Part shown: in pieces, positions 9,280 to 18,658 of the stretch
Numbering within the stretch: position 1 is the stretch's first letter
Layout of the letters: the number at the start of each line of letters is the position of its first letter
Origin: JAKAGZ01 sp964412105
GTDB taxonomy: Bacteria; Bacteroidota; Ignavibacteria; Ignavibacteriales; Ignavibacteriaceae
DNA length: 64,000 nt
NCBI GenBank assembly: GCA_964412105.1
Contig: CAYPNM010000013.1
Span: forward strand, 5,049 to 69,048
Direction: 5' to 3'
Notes under the pieces: model-generated
Databases searched by the model: none
The model's input: only the letters and a program-made list of their open reading frames with translations
Told to the model about the DNA's origin: nothing
Translations under genes and position numbers: made by a program

Positions 9280-9448
9280 AGCTAAAACAAATTTAAATAT
9301 AGAAATAGCAGGTATGATAATCAATATTTCATTGAATCATTTTGAGGCAATAATATTATAAAATTGGCATAATTCCAAAATTATTAAATTTCAAAATTTA
9401 CCCTTACATTTAAGAATTAGAATTTACCTTAAAATTGGGCTTCCGAGT

Positions 9449-10348
9449 ATGCTTTCTGTTAAAAACCTGACTAAAGAATACAAAAATGTTACCGCAGTAA
9501 ATGATATTTCTTTTCAGGTTGAACCTGGGAAAATCTTTGGCCTTCTTGGCCCAAACGGTGCCGGTAAAACCACTACTATTCGAATTATATTAAACATTAT
9601 AAAGCCAACTTCAGGAATAGTATCTTTTGAAGATAAACCAATTACTAATGAATTTGTAAACGACCTTGGTTATTTACCTGAAGAGCGCGGGCTTTATAAA
9701 AAAAGCACTGTAATTAATGTCATCAACTATTTTGCTTCATTAAAAAATCTCAGCAAGAATGAAATTTCAAAAAAGGCTGATTACTGGCTAGATAAACTGG
9801 GAATTGCAAATTATAGAGACAATAATATAGAAGAGCTATCCAAAGGGAACCAGCAAAAAGTACAATTTGTAACCGCAATTATTCACGATCCTAAATTATT
9901 AATACTTGATGAACCATTTTCAGGATTCGATCCAATCAATCAGCAATTAATAAGGGAAACGATTCTATCATTTGTAAACTCGGGGAAAGTAGTGATACTC
10001 TCGACACATCAAATGGATACTGCTGAAAAATTATGTTCAGATATTCTTTTATTAAATAAAGGGAAGGAAGTTTGCAAAGGGAATCTTACGAAAATCAAGC
10101 AAGATTTTGGAACAAATAATGTTAAGATCGAATTTGAAGGTAATGCATCTTTCCTAAGTTCACTTCCGGAAGTAAAATCTGTAGACCTTTATGGAGTATA
10201 TGCTGAAGTTCACCTTAAAAAAGAAGTTAAACGAGCTGAATTTCTAAGAAAAATTTCGGATAAACTTTTAATAAATCAATTCTCTGTGATCGAGCCTACA
10301 CTTAATAAAATTTTCATTGATGCAATTAATATCAGCAATAAGAAATGA
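9449..10348 (+). CDS. ABC-2 type exporter, ATP-binding subunit (NatA-like)
   Basis: This 299-residue ATPase powers the membrane partner encoded next. Walker A is LLGPNGAGKTT at about 33-43, the signature is ELSKGNQQKVQF, Walker B is LLILDEPFSGFDP, and the switch His is in STHQMDTAE. The NatA-like DrrA/CcmA subgroup is suggested by the 300-residue length and a C-terminal regulatory strand region. The stop overlaps the permease start by four bases. The substrate cannot be read from sequence; the NatAB sodium exporters are one parallel among several. Confidence 0.9.
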   Translation: MLSVKNLTKEYKNVTAVNDISFQVEPGKIFGLLGPNGAGKTTTIRIILNIIKPTSGIVSFEDKPITNEFVNDLGYLPEERGLYKKSTVINVINYFASLKNLSKNEISKKADYWLDKLGIANYRDNNIEELSKGNQQKVQFVTAIIHDPKLLILDEPFSGFDPINQQLIRETILSFVNSGKVVILSTHQMDTAEKLCSDILLLNKGKEVCKGNLTKIKQDFGTNNVKIEFEGNASFLSSLPEVKSVDLYGVYAEVHLKKEVKRAEFLRKISDKLLINQFSVIEPTLNKIFIDAINISNKK

Positions 10349-11601
10349 ATAAAATTCTTTCAGTAGCAAAATGGGAATTTTGGGAAAAGATAAAAACCAG
10401 GGCGTTTTTAATATCTATGATAGTTACTCCTGTGATTATAATTGCTTTTGCAATGGCACCAACAATGCTTGAGAATCACGAAAGCGAAACAACAAAACTA
10501 GTGGGAATAGTAGATGAATCAGGACTCTATTTTGCCGGTCTCCAGGAAAAGATGAAAGAGGAAAAACTTCCGGGGGATTTGCCGAAATATGTGCTTGTTA
10601 ATTTAACCCCTGATACTTTAGCTACCAGCGATGAGAATGATCAATTAATTAAAATTTCGGATAAAAAAGTTTTTAATAATAAGATTAACAGCTATTTGCT
10701 TATTAAGTACGGTGGAACCGATTCGGTACAATTGCAATGGAGAAGCAATGCCACGGCGAACTATAAAGATATTAGCAATTTTGAGAAAGCATTTAATGAA
10801 GTTAGGATTGACTTAAAATTTAAGAAAGAAGGTATTGATCCATCATTAAAGGGACTATTTACTAATCAAGTATCGATCCAGCCTATTAAAATAACTGAAG
10901 AAGGTAAAGACAAAGAATCGGATTTTCTTACAGTATTCTTTTCATCGTTTGTGTTTATAATACTATTGATGATTATGATTATGTCATCGGGCGGGATGCT
11001 GGTTAGAAGTATGCTTGAAGAAAAATCAAACAGGCTTATTGAAATTCTGGTTTCAAGTTGTACCCCAACCCAGCTACTGACCGGAAAGATTTTGGGACTT
11101 AGTCTCCTTAACCTTTTCCAGATAACAATCTGGGGATTAATAGGAATTGCTTTAACAGGAGCTACAACAATTTCACCTGAAATTTTCGAAAACATTGGAC
11201 TGGATCTGGTTTACTTTGTGCTAGGATTTGTCTTTTATACGGGTATTTTCGTAGGACTTGGAGCAACTGCTACAACTGAACAGGAAGCTCAGCAATTCAA
11301 TAGTTATATAAGTATGATTCTGATTCTGCCTATAGTGTTCGCAATTTCTGCAATTCAAAATCCCAATTCAGGGATAGTCCATATCTTATCATATTTCCCT
11401 TTAACAACGCCATCAATAATGTTATTAAGATTAAATATTTCCCCAGTGCCCCTTTCAGATATTATCATAACAATTTCAATTTTAATAGTGTCAATTATTA
11501 TTTCTATTTATCTATCATCCAAAATCTTTAAAATCGGAGTTTTATCTTACGGCAAAAGACCAACTCTTAAGGAATTGATAAACTGGGTAAAAGAGGAATG
11601 A
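10345..11601 (+). CDS. ABC-2 type exporter, permease subunit (NatB-like)
   Basis: This 418-residue membrane protein has one N-terminal transmembrane segment (about 20-40), a large extracytoplasmic domain (about 40-195), then a cluster of about five hydrophobic segments. This matches the ABC2_membrane_3/NatB fold. The motif MLEEKSNRLIEILVSSCTP before the second membrane block is diagnostic for this group. It is translationally coupled to the ATPase. Export of ions, lipids or peptides all remain possible. Confidence 0.88.
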   Translation: MNKILSVAKWEFWEKIKTRAFLISMIVTPVIIIAFAMAPTMLENHESETTKLVGIVDESGLYFAGLQEKMKEEKLPGDLPKYVLVNLTPDTLATSDENDQLIKISDKKVFNNKINSYLLIKYGGTDSVQLQWRSNATANYKDISNFEKAFNEVRIDLKFKKEGIDPSLKGLFTNQVSIQPIKITEEGKDKESDFLTVFFSSFVFIILLMIMIMSSGGMLVRSMLEEKSNRLIEILVSSCTPTQLLTGKILGLSLLNLFQITIWGLIGIALTGATTISPEIFENIGLDLVYFVLGFVFYTGIFVGLGATATTEQEAQQFNSYISMILILPIVFAISAIQNPNSGIVHILSYFPLTTPSIMLLRLNISPVPLSDIIITISILIVSIIISIYLSSKIFKIGVLSYGKRPTLKELINWVKEE

Positions 11602-11639
11602 CCAAATTTATTATTTCCAACAAATTTAGAAAATAATAC

Positions 11640-12623
11640 ATGTTGATATTCTCCTCAGCAATAGCTGCAGTAGTTCCGATGCTTATTTATCTCACAATCA
11701 TTTGGCGCTTTGACAGGTATGACCGTGAGCCACTTGCTCTTTTGCTAAAAAATTATCTTTGGGGAGCTATTGGTGCAATCGTGCTGGCCATTATAGGAAG
11801 CGGTATTATATCGGGATTCTTTTCTTTTTTTATTCATTCGGAAGAAGTTTTACACAATACGGAAACTTTTTTTGTGGCTCCATTTGTTGAAGAGATAACA
11901 AAGGGGCTTTTTCTATTTATTACGGTTAAAAATATAAAATTTGATAATATGACCGATGGGATTGTTTATGGCGGTGCAATTGGTCTGGGATTCGGTATGA
12001 CTGAAAATTTTCTTTACTTTATTGCTTACGGGAATACTATTTCAGAATGGTTATCAATTGTAGTTATTCGAACATTATTTTCGGGCGTAATGCACTGTGT
12101 TTCAACCGCCACATTTGGAGCATTTCTCGGATACGCAAAATTTAAAAGCAGTACAGTAAAAGTTTTTCTGACAATTGCCGGGCTGGGCATAGCAATGTTT
12201 ATACATTTTGCGTGGAATATAAGTGTAAGTTTTGAGTCAACAGCTTTTCTGGGATTTTTATTTATGGCCTGTACCGTTGTAATTTTTATTGCAGTCTATT
12301 CCCTATCTGTAATGGGTGAAAGAAAGATTATTTACAATGAATTGAAAGACGAAGTTAAAAATGGATTGCTTCCGGAAAGCCATTTAAATATTCTTAACTC
12401 TTCTCTTAGGAATAGAATGGGGTGGATTGATGAAAGTATTCGTAAATTGTATGTTAGTGCTGCAACAACTCTTGCATTCAGGAAGGTGCAATTTAGAAAT
12501 TCAAGCGGAATGAGCAAAGAGTACTATAAAAGTGATGTCGAATATTACAGGCAATTTATTATGAATTTATTATCGCCAAAGAAAAATTTGGACCAGGAAA
12601 CAATTAATGGAGAGTCTAAATGA
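11640..12623 (+). CDS. PrsW-family intramembrane metalloprotease
   Basis: This 327-residue protein has about eight hydrophobic segments in its first 225 residues and a soluble C-terminal tail of about 100 residues. PrsW-type signatures are present: PFVEEITKG (Glu84, Glu85, Lys88), MTENFLYF (Glu122) and MHCVSTATFG (His152), followed by HFAWN. In Bacillus, PrsW cleaves the anti-sigma factor RsiW. No anti-sigma gene is nearby, so the substrate is unknown. It lies 38 bases after the ABC permease and overlaps the next gene by four bases. Confidence 0.85.
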   Translation: MLIFSSAIAAVVPMLIYLTIIWRFDRYDREPLALLLKNYLWGAIGAIVLAIIGSGIISGFFSFFIHSEEVLHNTETFFVAPFVEEITKGLFLFITVKNIKFDNMTDGIVYGGAIGLGFGMTENFLYFIAYGNTISEWLSIVVIRTLFSGVMHCVSTATFGAFLGYAKFKSSTVKVFLTIAGLGIAMFIHFAWNISVSFESTAFLGFLFMACTVVIFIAVYSLSVMGERKIIYNELKDEVKNGLLPESHLNILNSSLRNRMGWIDESIRKLYVSAATTLAFRKVQFRNSSGMSKEYYKSDVEYYRQFIMNLLSPKKNLDQETINGESK

Positions 12624-13321
12624 TTAGACCTAATTCAGGAATATACTTGATTTCTATGAGACCAGTATTTGATCAAAATTCTATTATCCCCATTGGAAAA
12701 CTAGATGCAGATAATACGAGTCAGCTTTTTGCAAACTTAATTTTAAATCATAAAGAGAACCTAGATAAGATCATAAATTATACAACTGTAACTTATTGTT
12801 TCAGTGAAAATGACAAAAATTACTTGCCGGATGATTTTACAAAAAATGGGTCTATGAAAGTTTTTGGCAACACAAAAAATTCATTACAGAATATTAAAAA
12901 TATTGTTGATAAATTTTTTGCCTCAACAAGCATTAATCTAATTGTTTTTGCCAACTCTATCGGAGTTTCATCAGCCGATCTAAGAAAGATTCTAGATCTT
13001 CTTACATTAGAAGCGGATGCAGTTGTAATTGGTAAGACTAAAAGAGGCAGAGTTTCTTTAATTGGATTTAATTATTTAAATAATGATTTAATAAAAGAGA
13101 TCAACTGGGGAAATATCGAGTTTGAAAAATTACTTCACAAAGTAACTAAATATGATAATTTCATTTATGTTTGGGAAAATTCACTTTTAATAAATTCAGG
13201 TGAAGATTTCAAACTTCTTTATTCGGAGCTTTCAAAAAAAGAAAGCCTGGAATATTGCAGCCAGCAAATGCATGAGAAATTCACTCATATTTTTATAGAA
13301 TATAAGGAGTTGTTAAAATGA
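12620..13321 (+). CDS. Degenerate DUF2064 / GT-A-like protein
   Basis: The 233-residue product has no obvious full-length match. Its middle resembles the DUF2064 glycosyltransferase-like fold: a strand INLIVFANSIGVSSADL where the family has a GxDxP motif, then ADAVVIGKTKRGRVSLIGF where the family has a DGGYYLIGL-like segment, then IKEINWGN matching the usual I.W motif. The acidic nucleotide/metal-binding residues are not evident, so catalysis is doubtful. It overlaps both the PrsW gene and nadD by four bases, so it is tightly co-translated. The family call is an inference from pattern alone. Confidence 0.5.
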   Translation: MIRPNSGIYLISMRPVFDQNSIIPIGKLDADNTSQLFANLILNHKENLDKIINYTTVTYCFSENDKNYLPDDFTKNGSMKVFGNTKNSLQNIKNIVDKFFASTSINLIVFANSIGVSSADLRKILDLLTLEADAVVIGKTKRGRVSLIGFNYLNNDLIKEINWGNIEFEKLLHKVTKYDNFIYVWENSLLINSGEDFKLLYSELSKKESLEYCSQQMHEKFTHIFIEYKELLK

Positions 13322-13896
13322 GTTCTATCGGTATTATCGGTGGAACATTTAACCCGGTTCATTTCGGACATCTCATTACAGCTCAGGCAATCAAAGAGAT
13401 CAGGCATCTCGGTAAAATTATTTTTATACCGTGCAATATTTCACCACATAAAAAGGATAATTTAGATAATAATCCCTTACACAGATATAAAATGGTACAA
13501 AGGGCCATTGAAGGAATTGATGGATTTGAGGTTTCTGATTACGAAATAAAAAAGGGAGGAATATCTTACACAATCGATACTCTAAAGGAATTCAAAAAAA
13601 AATATTCGGACATTGAATTAATAATTGGTTTTGACAATTTGCTGAAGTTTGATAGTTGGCAAGAACCGGATAACATTTTGGAGTTAGCTAAATTGGTCGT
13701 AATGAAACGAAAGATCGATAAAGTGCCCACTCAAAGAAATAGATACTATAACAGAGCAATCATTGTAAATACCCCGCTTATAGAAATCAATGCAACTGAT
13801 ATCAGGCATAGAGTTAGTGAAGGATTATTGGTTGATTTTCTTGTCCCTGAGAAGGTAAAAGAATATATTTATAATTTTAAGTTGTATAGGAATTAA
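13318..13896 (+). CDS. nadD: Nicotinate-nucleotide adenylyltransferase
   Basis: This enzyme adenylates nicotinate mononucleotide to deamido-NAD in NAD synthesis. The 192-residue protein opens with GIIGGTFNPVHFGHL, the nucleotidyltransferase motif with the HxGH His pair (His15, His18). It has IIGFDNLLKFDSWQEPDNIL near the middle, and ends with the conserved INATDIRHRVSEG segment in place of the more usual ISSTxIR. It overlaps the previous gene by four bases and is followed three bases later by the epimerase. Confidence 0.93.
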   Translation: MSSIGIIGGTFNPVHFGHLITAQAIKEIRHLGKIIFIPCNISPHKKDNLDNNPLHRYKMVQRAIEGIDGFEVSDYEIKKGGISYTIDTLKEFKKKYSDIELIIGFDNLLKFDSWQEPDNILELAKLVVMKRKIDKVPTQRNRYYNRAIIVNTPLIEINATDIRHRVSEGLLVDFLVPEKVKEYIYNFKLYRN

Positions 13897-13899
13897 TAA

Positions 13900-14823
13900 A
13901 TGAAAATACTTGTAACGGGGGGAGCCGGATTTATTGCATCACACATCACAGACGCTTTCATTGATCAAGGACACGAAGTTTTTATCCTGGATAATCTATC
14001 AACCGGATTTAAAAAAAATATTAACCCTAGAGCTGAATTCATCGAAGCCGATATTTGTGACCAGTCATTATCCCAATTATTTGAAAAAGAAAAATTTGAA
14101 GTAGTTAACCATCATGCTGCCCAAATGGATGTACGTCGATCTGTCGCTGATCCCGCTTTCGATGCTAACACCAATATAATAGGGACGATAAATTTGCTTC
14201 AAAATTCAGTAAGAAATGGCGTAAGAAAATTTATATTTGCTTCAACAGGCGGAGCTGTTTATGGAGAACAAAATTATTTCCCCGCCGACGAAAATCATCC
14301 TACTTCCCCGCTCTCGCCATATGGAATTTCAAAACTTGCAGTTGAGAAATATCTGTTTTTTTATAGCACACAATATAAATTGAATTACACTGTCCTTCGT
14401 TACGCTAACATCTATGGACCCAGACAAAATCCATTTGGAGAAGCTGGAGTTGTTGCAATTTTTTCCTCAAAGCTGTTAAAAGAGGAGCAAACCATAATAA
14501 ATGGTTCAGGAAAACAAACCCGTGATTATGTTTTTGTCGGAGATGTTGTTAAAGCAAACCTGCTAACCATTAATGATGAAAAAAGCGATATATACAATGT
14601 AGGAACTGGAAAGGAAACGGATGTAAATGAGCTTTTTAGCGAATTAAACAAAATTACAGGCAATAATGCTGCAGAGAAACATGGACCCGCAGCTCCTGGA
14701 GAACAAATGAGAAGTGTTATCACATCAGAAAAACTTTTCAAAAAATTTAAGTGGAAGCCAGATACGGAACTTCATATAGGTTTAGAAAATACCGTGGATT
14801 TCTTTAAAAATAATTTGACTTAA
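13900..14823 (+). CDS. NAD-dependent nucleotide-sugar epimerase (UDP-glucose 4-epimerase type)
   Basis: This is a 307-residue extended short-chain dehydrogenase. The Rossmann motif GGAGFIASHI is at about 7-16, followed by DNLSTG. The catalytic region has STGGAVYGE and YGISKLAVEKY (Tyr-x3-Lys). RYANIYGPRQ follows, and GTGKETDVNEL near the C-terminus marks the substrate domain. It belongs to the galE-like group, but substrate (UDP-Glc, UDP-GlcNAc or other) cannot be decided. It could feed cell-surface polysaccharide pathways. It is packed between nadD and meaB. Confidence 0.85.
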   Translation: MKILVTGGAGFIASHITDAFIDQGHEVFILDNLSTGFKKNINPRAEFIEADICDQSLSQLFEKEKFEVVNHHAAQMDVRRSVADPAFDANTNIIGTINLLQNSVRNGVRKFIFASTGGAVYGEQNYFPADENHPTSPLSPYGISKLAVEKYLFFYSTQYKLNYTVLRYANIYGPRQNPFGEAGVVAIFSSKLLKEEQTIINGSGKQTRDYVFVGDVVKANLLTINDEKSDIYNVGTGKETDVNELFSELNKITGNNAAEKHGPAAPGEQMRSVITSEKLFKKFKWKPDTELHIGLENTVDFFKNNLT

Positions 14824-14836
14824 AAATATACTTTTA

Positions 14837-15790
14837 ATGATTGAAGAAGTAAATATAGAAAAGTTATTAAGCAATGATAGACGATCAGTCGCCAGAGCCA
14901 TATCAATTGTTGAAAAAGGAGATTCTGAATCTTCTGAATTATTTAAAAGCATTTATTCTAATATAGGTAAGGCTTATCGTATTGGAATTACCGGACCGCC
15001 GGGTGCTGGAAAAAGCACAATCACTAACCAGTTAACAAAATACCTCCTTAATGAAGGGAAGACTATCGGCATAATAGCTGTTGACCCTACAAGCCCTTTT
15101 ACAGGCGGTGCTCTTTTAGGCGATAGGGTCAGAATGACAGATATTGGCCAGCGAAGTGATGTTTTTATTCGTAGTATGGCTACTAGAGGCAGCCTTGGGG
15201 GCTTGAGTAAAAAAGCCGTTGACGCTGCGGACGTGCTCGATGCCGCCGGTTACGAATACATCATTTTAGAAACCGTTGGAGTGGGACAATCAGAACTTGA
15301 TATTGCACAAGCTGCTGACACAACTATGGTTGTGCTTGTTCCTGAATCGGGCGATTCTGTTCAGGCGATGAAGGCCGGTTTAATGGAAATAGCAGATTTT
15401 TTCATACTTAATAAATGTGATCGGCCGGGTTCTCAACAGGCGGCTGGCGCATTAAAGACAATCCTTGGAATGCGCGATCATAATGAAAGTACATGGATGC
15501 CAAATATTATTAGATCAATTGCAACTGAGAATAAGGGTATTCCCGAAATTAACGATGAGATCAACAAGCATAGAGAATATTTATTAAAGACAAAAAAGTT
15601 TTATGCTAATCGCGAAAAAAGGATGAAATCCCGCATTAAAGAAATAGTTGAGGAAAAATTAAGAAAGGAACTATGGAGCGAAACTAGAGAAAATTCCTTA
15701 AATTTGTCTTTAGAGAAAACAATTAATGGCAGCTTATCGCCATATCATATAGCAGAAGAAATTCTGGAAAACTTTAAAAAACAGATTTAA
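14837..15790 (+). CDS. meaB: MeaB/ArgK-type GTPase, chaperone of an acyl-CoA mutase
   Basis: This 317-residue G3E GTPase has its P-loop in GITGPPGAGKST (Lys59, Ser60) and further motifs AVDPTSPFTGGALLGDRVRM, ETVGVGQSE and FILNKCDRPG. MeaB loads and protects cobalamin in methylmalonyl-CoA mutase and related mutases. No mutase gene is visible in the window, so its partner lies elsewhere. It is followed by acyl-CoA dehydrogenase and carboxyltransferase genes, which supports a role in propionyl/branched-chain acyl-CoA metabolism. Confidence 0.93.
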   Translation: MIEEVNIEKLLSNDRRSVARAISIVEKGDSESSELFKSIYSNIGKAYRIGITGPPGAGKSTITNQLTKYLLNEGKTIGIIAVDPTSPFTGGALLGDRVRMTDIGQRSDVFIRSMATRGSLGGLSKKAVDAADVLDAAGYEYIILETVGVGQSELDIAQAADTTMVVLVPESGDSVQAMKAGLMEIADFFILNKCDRPGSQQAAGALKTILGMRDHNESTWMPNIIRSIATENKGIPEINDEINKHREYLLKTKKFYANREKRMKSRIKEIVEEKLRKELWSETRENSLNLSLEKTINGSLSPYHIAEEILENFKKQI

Positions 15791-15817
15791 TCTTTCGAAT
15801 TAAAAAGTGGGGCTCTT

Positions 15818-16981
15818 ATGCAAACTACTGAAATGATTTTTAACACCGATCTAAATGAAGAGCAAATAATAATAAGAAACACCGTAAGGGAATTTGCCGA
15901 GAAAAATATTCGCCCTCGTGTCATGGAATTAGATGAAGCTCAGGAATTTCCTATGGATATTATCCATCAACTGGGTGAACTTGGTTTTATGGGAGTAGTG
16001 ATCAAAGAAGAATACGGCGGTGCAGGGCTTGGATATGTTGAGTTCGCTACAATCATAGAAGAACTTGGAAGAGTAGATCCTTCAATTTCTCTTTCTGTTG
16101 CTGCTCACAACGGCCTGGGAACTAATCACATTAATATGTTTGCCAGTGAAGAATTGAAAAAGAAATATCTTCCTGACCTGGCAAGTGGGAAAAAAGTGGC
16201 AGCTTGGGGTTTAACGGAATCTATTTCTGGAAGCGATGCTGGAAGTATGTTATCTTATGCAGAAAAAAAAGGTGACTATTACATACTCAATGGAGGCAAA
16301 ACTTTTACTACCCATGGTACAGTAGGTGAAACCGCAGTAATTATGGCTGTGACTGACAAATCAAAGGGCAGAAAGGGAATTTCAGCTTTTGTTCTTGAAA
16401 AAGGGATGGAAGGATTTATAACAGGTAAAAAAGAAAATAAGCTTGGGATGCGTGCAAGTGATACTACTCAATTAATTTTTGATAACTGCAAGGTACCTGC
16501 AGAAAATCTTATCGGGAAAGAAGGCGAGGGTTTTATACAGGCAATGAAAATACTTGAAGGAGGCCGTATTTCTATTGCTGCATTAAGTGTTGGTTTGGCA
16601 CAAGGTGCTCTCGACGCAGCGGTAAAATATGCCGGAGAAAGAAAACAATTTGGCAAACACTTATCTGAATTTCAGGCAATACAATTTAAACTTGCAGATA
16701 TAGCTATGAATGTAGATGCAGCAAGATTATTAACTCTTCGTGCTGCTGTAATGAAAGATAAAGGTCAGCCGAACACTAAAGAAGCCGCGATGGCAAAACT
16801 CTTTGCCAGTGAAATTGCTGAAAAAGCGGCCAGCGAAGCTGTACAAATATTTGGCGGTTATGGTTTTGTCAAAGATTATCCTGTGGAAAAGTTTTATCGT
16901 GATGTAAAGCTGCTCACAATCGGTGAAGGGACTTCTGAAATACAAAGAATTGTAATCGCAAGAGATTTACTAAAAGATTAG
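15818..16981 (+). CDS. Acyl-CoA dehydrogenase
   Basis: This flavoprotein of 387 residues oxidises an acyl-CoA to the enoyl-CoA. Family motifs are present: AWGLTESISGSDAGS (FAD/substrate binding), TFTTHG, RKQFGKHLSEFQAIQFKLADI, QIFGGYGFVKDYPVEKFYRD and the catalytic-glutamate segment GEGTSEIQR near residue 370. Length and motifs fit the short/branched-chain and butyryl-type group. Together with the adjacent MCC-like carboxyltransferase this could be an isovaleryl-CoA-type enzyme of leucine breakdown, but chain specificity is not resolved. It is 27 bases after meaB and eight before the carboxyltransferase gene. Confidence 0.93.
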   Translation: MQTTEMIFNTDLNEEQIIIRNTVREFAEKNIRPRVMELDEAQEFPMDIIHQLGELGFMGVVIKEEYGGAGLGYVEFATIIEELGRVDPSISLSVAAHNGLGTNHINMFASEELKKKYLPDLASGKKVAAWGLTESISGSDAGSMLSYAEKKGDYYILNGGKTFTTHGTVGETAVIMAVTDKSKGRKGISAFVLEKGMEGFITGKKENKLGMRASDTTQLIFDNCKVPAENLIGKEGEGFIQAMKILEGGRISIAALSVGLAQGALDAAVKYAGERKQFGKHLSEFQAIQFKLADIAMNVDAARLLTLRAAVMKDKGQPNTKEAAMAKLFASEIAEKAASEAVQIFGGYGFVKDYPVEKFYRDVKLLTIGEGTSEIQRIVIARDLLKD

Positions 16982-16989
16982 ACAAATTT

Positions 16990-18657
16990 ATGCGAAAAAT
17001 CGGACAACCACTTAAAGAGCACGAAACAACACTTAAAAGAGAAGATTTTTACAAAAACCTTTTAAGAAAGCTAGAAACAGAAAGAGAAAAAATAAAACTC
17101 GGCGGGGGGAAGAAAGCTCTCGAAAAGCACAAATCTAAGGGAAAGCTTACAGCAAGAGAACGCATTGAATTACTTCTTGACAGTCAAAAGGATTTTCTTG
17201 AATTAAATACCTTCGCTGCATATGGCATGTATGAAGAATATGGGGGTGCTCCTTCTTCCGGTACAGTTTATGGCATAGGAAAGATAGCTGGCAAATATCA
17301 CCTTATAGTAGCAAATGATGCAACTGTAAAAGCAGGTGCATGGTTTCCTATTACAGCCAAGAAAAATTTAAGAGCACAGGAAATTTCAATAGATAACCGG
17401 CTTCCCATTATTTATCTGGTTGATAGCGCCGGTGTTTTTCTTCCTCTTCAGGATGAAATTTTCCCTGATAAAGAACACTTTGGAAGAATTTTTAGAAACA
17501 ATGCAGTTATGTCCTCCATGGGCATCCCCCAGATTTCAGCTATTATGGGCCCATGCGTAGCAGGTGGTGCATATCTACCGATTATGAGTGACGAAGCATT
17601 AATCGTTGAAGGTGAGGGTTCAGTTTTTCTTGCTGGTGCTCATCTTGTAAAAGCTGCGATAGGAGAAGAAATCGACAATGAAAGTTTGGGTGGTGCAAGA
17701 GTTCAATCAAATATCTCAGGTGTTACTGATTACATAATGAAAAATGATCAGGAATGCCTCGCCCAAATTAAAAGCCTTGTAAGTAAAAACGGTGTTAATC
17801 AAAAAGCCGGCTATAACAGGATCGAAAGTCATCCGCCTATATTTCCCCAGAAAGAAATTTATAGTTTGTTGCCGGAGGATACAATAAAACCTTATGATAT
17901 GTACGATGTTTTAGCAAGAATAGTGGATGACTCGGAAATTGACGAATATAAAGCAGGTTATGGCAAAACACTCATTACAGCCTATGCAAGAATTGATGGC
18001 TGGGCTGTTGGAATTGTTGCAAACCAGCGCACTGTTGTAAAAACAGAATCTGATAAGGGAGTAGGTGAAATGCAGGTAGGTGGCGTAATTTATTCGGACA
18101 GTGCGGATAAAGCAGCAAGATTTATTATGAACTGTAATCAGAAAAAAATACCTCTTGTATTTCTGCAAGATGTGACCGGATTTATGGTTGGCAGCAGAGC
18201 CGAGCACGGAGGAATAATAAAAGACGGTGCTAAAATGGTAAATGCAGTTGCTAATTCGGTGGTCCCTAAGATTACAATCATTGTAGGCAATAGTTTTGGC
18301 GCGGGAAATTATGCAATGTGTGGAAAGGCCTATGATCCCAGATTTATTTTTGCCTACCCGAATGCTAAAATTTCTGTAATGGGAGGACAACAGGCCTCCA
18401 GCGTCTTGCTGGATATAAAGTTAAAGCAAGCCCAAAAGAGCGGTAAAGAATTTTCTCAGGAAGATAAGAAAAAACTGCTTGATGAGATTATACAGTCATA
18501 CGATAATGCAAGCACGCCTCTTTATGCCGCAGCTCGCCTTTGGATTGATGAAATCATTGATCCGGCAAAAACACGTGAATATATTTCAGTAGCTATTGAT
18601 GTTGCTAATAATAATCCTGATATACCAAGATTTAATCCAGGGGTAATACAGACGTGA
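16990..18657 (+). CDS. Acyl-CoA carboxylase carboxyltransferase subunit, methylcrotonyl-CoA carboxylase-beta-like
   Basis: The 555-residue crotonase-fold protein transfers carboxyl from biotin to an acyl-CoA. Features closer to the methylcrotonyl/geranyl-CoA type than the propionyl type include ANDATVKAGAWFPITAKK, LVDSAGVFLPLQDEIFPDKEHFGRIF and MGPCVAGGAYLPIMSDEA. The C-terminal half has GEMQVGGVIYSDSADKAARF, DVTGFMVG, SFGAGNYAMCGKAYDPRF and MGGQQASSVL. The biotin carboxylase/carrier subunit is not in this window. The ATG is eight bases after the dehydrogenase. Confidence 0.88.
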   Translation: MRKIGQPLKEHETTLKREDFYKNLLRKLETEREKIKLGGGKKALEKHKSKGKLTARERIELLLDSQKDFLELNTFAAYGMYEEYGGAPSSGTVYGIGKIAGKYHLIVANDATVKAGAWFPITAKKNLRAQEISIDNRLPIIYLVDSAGVFLPLQDEIFPDKEHFGRIFRNNAVMSSMGIPQISAIMGPCVAGGAYLPIMSDEALIVEGEGSVFLAGAHLVKAAIGEEIDNESLGGARVQSNISGVTDYIMKNDQECLAQIKSLVSKNGVNQKAGYNRIESHPPIFPQKEIYSLLPEDTIKPYDMYDVLARIVDDSEIDEYKAGYGKTLITAYARIDGWAVGIVANQRTVVKTESDKGVGEMQVGGVIYSDSADKAARFIMNCNQKKIPLVFLQDVTGFMVGSRAEHGGIIKDGAKMVNAVANSVVPKITIIVGNSFGAGNYAMCGKAYDPRFIFAYPNAKISVMGGQQASSVLLDIKLKQAQKSGKEFSQEDKKKLLDEIIQSYDNASTPLYAAARLWIDEIIDPAKTREYISVAIDVANNNPDIPRFNPGVIQT

Positions 18658-18658
18658 A

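Noticed and set aside
17911..18390. 159-codon minus-strand frame
   Set aside because: Shadow of the carboxyltransferase gene, with Cys/His/Tyr-rich composition and no motif.
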